Source: JBMYZL01 sp049610385 (GTDB lineage: Bacteria; Bacteroidota; Bacteroidia; Flavobacteriales_D; Sanyastnellaceae). Taken from it: a DNA stretch of 64,000 nucleotides. The number at the start of each line of letters is the position of its first letter. Position 1 is the stretch's first letter. The DNA lies in contig JBMYZL010000002.1 of assembly GCA_049610385.1 (NCBI GenBank), positions 105,648 through 169,647 on the forward strand, given 5' to 3'. A program made the position numbers and the translations under genes. Positions 63,201 through 64,000 of this stretch are shown in pieces. Below the pieces are notes generated by a model. The model had not been told where the DNA came from, made no database searches, and saw nothing but the letters and a program-made list of their open reading frames with translations.

Positions 63201-64000
63201 AATGTCGCAGGTTTGCCATCTCTCACAGGCTACACGCTGGCGATTGAGGAATACGCTGTGGATGGTGTGCCCGGCACAACGACTTACCGTTATTACGTCG
63301 AGATGGCGAACCCTGACGATTTCCTGAGTTCTGTCTTCGGCAATTCTGACGACCCCATGACCATCAGTACTGGAGGCATGGGATTCTACAACGATGCTGC
63401 GGCAACGGGTGGATCTGCCGATGGCGTCAACCCTTCCTTCTTGGTGCCGCCGTTCAGTGCTTTCTTCCCTGGTCTTCCCTACGATTCTTGGTTCACGATT
63501 GGAATCGAGATGGCTCCATCGGGTGCGGAATCTGCAATTGCTGCGGTGGAGAGCGCCACGCAACCATGGATTGGTTCATTTGATGCGACGAATGCCCTTT
63601 CGGGTCAAGACATTGTGATTGACGACAACACAGGCGGCGCTTGGTATGTATTGAATGGTACACCCAACGGGTTGCCCGACGCGGTCAACCAACGCGTGTT
63701 GATTCTGCAATTGACTACAGCGGGTACACCATCGGGAACGATGAATGTTCAAGTGTTTGAAAACGGCAATGGTGACAATGACGTCCGCCTCATTTATGAG
63801 GGCATTGACGGTCCGGGTGTATACTCCGCTTCGGGCAGTACGCCTGAGAATGCCTGCGGTTGTACTGACGATACGGCGACGAACTATGATCCGGACGCTG
63901 AATACGACGACGGCTCATGTGAATATGCCATTCCAGGTTGTACGGATGCGACCGCTTGTAACTATGATGAAGGAGCCAATACTGACGATGGCTCATGCAC
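60291..64000 (+). CDS. Giant secreted protein with Cys/Asp repeats and three copies of an unrecognised domain (3' end outside window)
   Basis: The frame is open from ATG 60291 to the window edge (1,236 codons, no stop). A signal peptide (MRKLLCLTALFCTFAITGQA) precedes a domain of about 210 residues (34-245; blocks WYNDAA, NPSFLLPPFNAFFP, DSWMTIG). Then come alternating modules: a 21-residue repeat starting GC, with ACNY in the middle and ending DDGSC, and calcium-loop-like units (CEVCDG, DADGDGVCDGDE) resembling thrombospondin type 3 repeats. Thirteen GC repeats begin at residues 247, 302, 352, 402, 456, 702, 728, 782, 836, 890, 944, 1190 and 1216. The large domain recurs at about 492-700 and 980-1188. 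A calcium-stabilised surface or adhesive role is inferred. The C-terminal sorting domain, if any, is outside. Confidence 0.85.
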   Translation, partial: MRKLLCLTALFCTFAITGQAQGPANSPSPSVPPGYWLGIETHDENPIMPAGWEGAVTYRIYMHMVNSTDFLSSVSGESNNPLYINSTTTPPWYNDAAGVFLADELNPSFLLPPFNAFFPSLGADSWMTIGAETQGDGVAIETAASTDPSVVPLNVQWDDPSVSGVLVDDETGTAIYTLNPCPGDLLETCSFASPAYAGDDLKVLVAQITTTGTITGQMQMQVFVEGNPDNEWRGTVPISLEEPGGPGCMDELACNYDANATEDDESCVFADEADCESCDGSGGIVVNDADGDGICDGDEIAGCQDETACNYNEAATDDDGSCTYSDAGYDCDGNCLNDSDGDGVCDEFELPGCTDASACNYDETATDDDGSCTFAEAGFDCDGNCLDDEDDDGVCDEFELPGCTDASACNYDETATDDDGSCAFADDPCEVCDGAGGVVLQDADGDGVCDGDEVEGCTASNACNYDSSATDDDGSCDFCSCANVAGLPSLTGYTLAIEEYAVDGVPGTTTYRYYVEMANPDDFLSSVFGNSDDPMTISTGGMGFYNDAAATGGSADGVNPSFLVPPFSAFFPGLPYDSWFTIGIEMAPSGAESAIAAVESATQPWIGSFDATNALSGQDIVIDDNTGGAWYVLNGTPNGLPDAVNQRVLILQLTTAGTPSGTMNVQVFENGNGDNDVRLIYEGIDGPGVYSASGSTPENACGCTDDTATNYDPDAEYDDGSCEYAIPGCTDATACNFDEAATADDGSCLLADGNCEVCDGNGGIALEDADGDGVCDGDEIAGCQDDTACNYDAAATDDDGSCVFADGNCEVCDGSGGVSIEDADGDGICDGDEIAGCQDDTACNYDAAATDDDGSCVFADDACEICDGAGGVLLQDADGDGVCDGDELPGCTDASACNYDETATDDDGSCAFADDPCEVCDGAGGVVLQDADGDGVCDGDEVEGCTASNACNYDSSATDDDGSCDFCSCANVAGLPSLTGYTLAIEEYAVDGVPGTTTYRYYVEMANPDDFLSSVFGNSDDPMTISTGGMGFYNDAAATGGSADGVNPSFLVPPFSAFFPGLPYDSWFTIGIEMAPSGAESAIAAVESATQPWIGSFDATNALSGQDIVIDDNTGGAWYVLNGTPNGLPDAVNQRVLILQLTTAGTPSGTMNVQVFENGNGDNDVRLIYEGIDGPGVYSASGSTPENACGCTDDTATNYDPDAEYDDGSCEYAIPGCTDATACNYDEGANTDDGSC
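61484..62499. repeat. 1,016-bp direct repeat, copy 1
   Basis: Identical by reading to 62948-63963, offset 1,464 bp (488 codons), in frame. It covers two GC-type repeats, a calcium-loop unit, the second copy of the large domain and two further GC-type repeats. The first mismatches are at 61483 (t/a) and 62500 (t/a). Confidence 0.9.
62948..63963. repeat. 1,016-bp direct repeat, copy 2
   Basis: Second copy of 61484-62499. The gene continues past it to the window edge with a further GC-type repeat that differs from the one at the same place in copy 1. Confidence 0.9.

Noticed and set aside
60931..63996. Long minus-strand open frames rich in His and Arg across the giant repeat gene
   Set aside because: They are the antisense of the Asp- and Cys-rich repeats, repeat with the same period and have no start or family features.
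61029..64000. Regular short repeats that could be taken for a CRISPR array
   Set aside because: The repeats are coding, in frame, degenerate in sequence and of unequal spacing; no cas genes are present.

Overview
The window looks like a chromosomal segment of a free-living, probably aquatic member of the Bacteroidota, most likely close to the Flavobacteriales (inference). The evidence is type IX secretion genes (porU, porV, gldJ and a PorP/SprF-like gene), secreted proteins with type A and type B T9SS C-terminal domains, an LpxC-FabZ fusion in an lpxD-lpxC/fabZ-lpxA operon, PorU and GldJ on one locus, NhaD, DUF4301, and promoters of the Bacteroidota type (-33 TTTG or TTG, -7 TAnnTTTG or TAnnTTCG). 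Shine-Dalgarno sites are not apparent. Base composition is near 50-55% GC by eye and coding density is very high. No insertion sequence, prophage, CRISPR array or rRNA operon was seen.

Layout. 1-2.5 kb: end of a beta-barrel-like protein, EF-P and a SpoIIE-type phosphatase. 2.5-6.9 kb: polysaccharide genes (O-antigen ligase/polymerase and Wzz-like protein, divergent from a glycosyltransferase) and RNase HII. 6.9-11 kb: a 1,328-residue modular surface protein. 11-15.6 kb: two phosphate-permease-type membrane proteins flanking a lipoprotein and a LuxE-like enzyme. 15.6-18.3 kb: tyrS and murF. 18.3-26.6 kb: T9SS locus gldJ, porP-like, porU, porV. 26.5-33.2 kb: ispF, pdhA, pdhC, recG and a membrane-anchored propeller-like protein. 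33.2-38.4 kb: acyl-CoA dehydrogenase, anmK, amino-acid dehydrogenase, nhaD. 38.5-41.8 kb: exbB-exbD-tonB-like-folC, overlapping. 41.7-45.1 kb: gpmI, an orphan histidine kinase, a methyltransferase. 45.1-49.8 kb: tRNA-Val, a type B T9SS substrate, a LolD-like ATPase, asnS. 49.8-54.5 kb: rpoN, a PAP2-like protein, galE, DUF4301. 54.5-59.9 kb: a type A T9SS substrate, lipid A genes, aroB. 59.9-64 kb: tRNA-Phe and the open 5' part of a giant repeat-rich secreted protein.

How it fits together: most genes serve the envelope. Lpx, Wzz/ligase, GalE, MurF and AnmK make or recycle lipid A, polysaccharide and peptidoglycan. PorU, PorV, GldJ and the PorP-like protein belong to the T9SS, and the window also encodes at least two of its likely substrates. 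Two further very large secreted proteins share a 21-residue Cys/Asp repeat, at least 22 copies in total. No gap without a gene exceeds 300 bases.

The most notable observations are: (1) eight genes have a perfect -7 box ending only 4-7 nt before the start codon, which predicts leaderless mRNAs; (2) a 1,016-bp perfect direct repeat lies inside the giant gene at the right edge, built around an unrecognised domain of about 210 residues; (3) a blue-copper-like module and a dockerin-like tail occur in the 1,328-residue surface protein. I do not see a clearly new multi-gene system.
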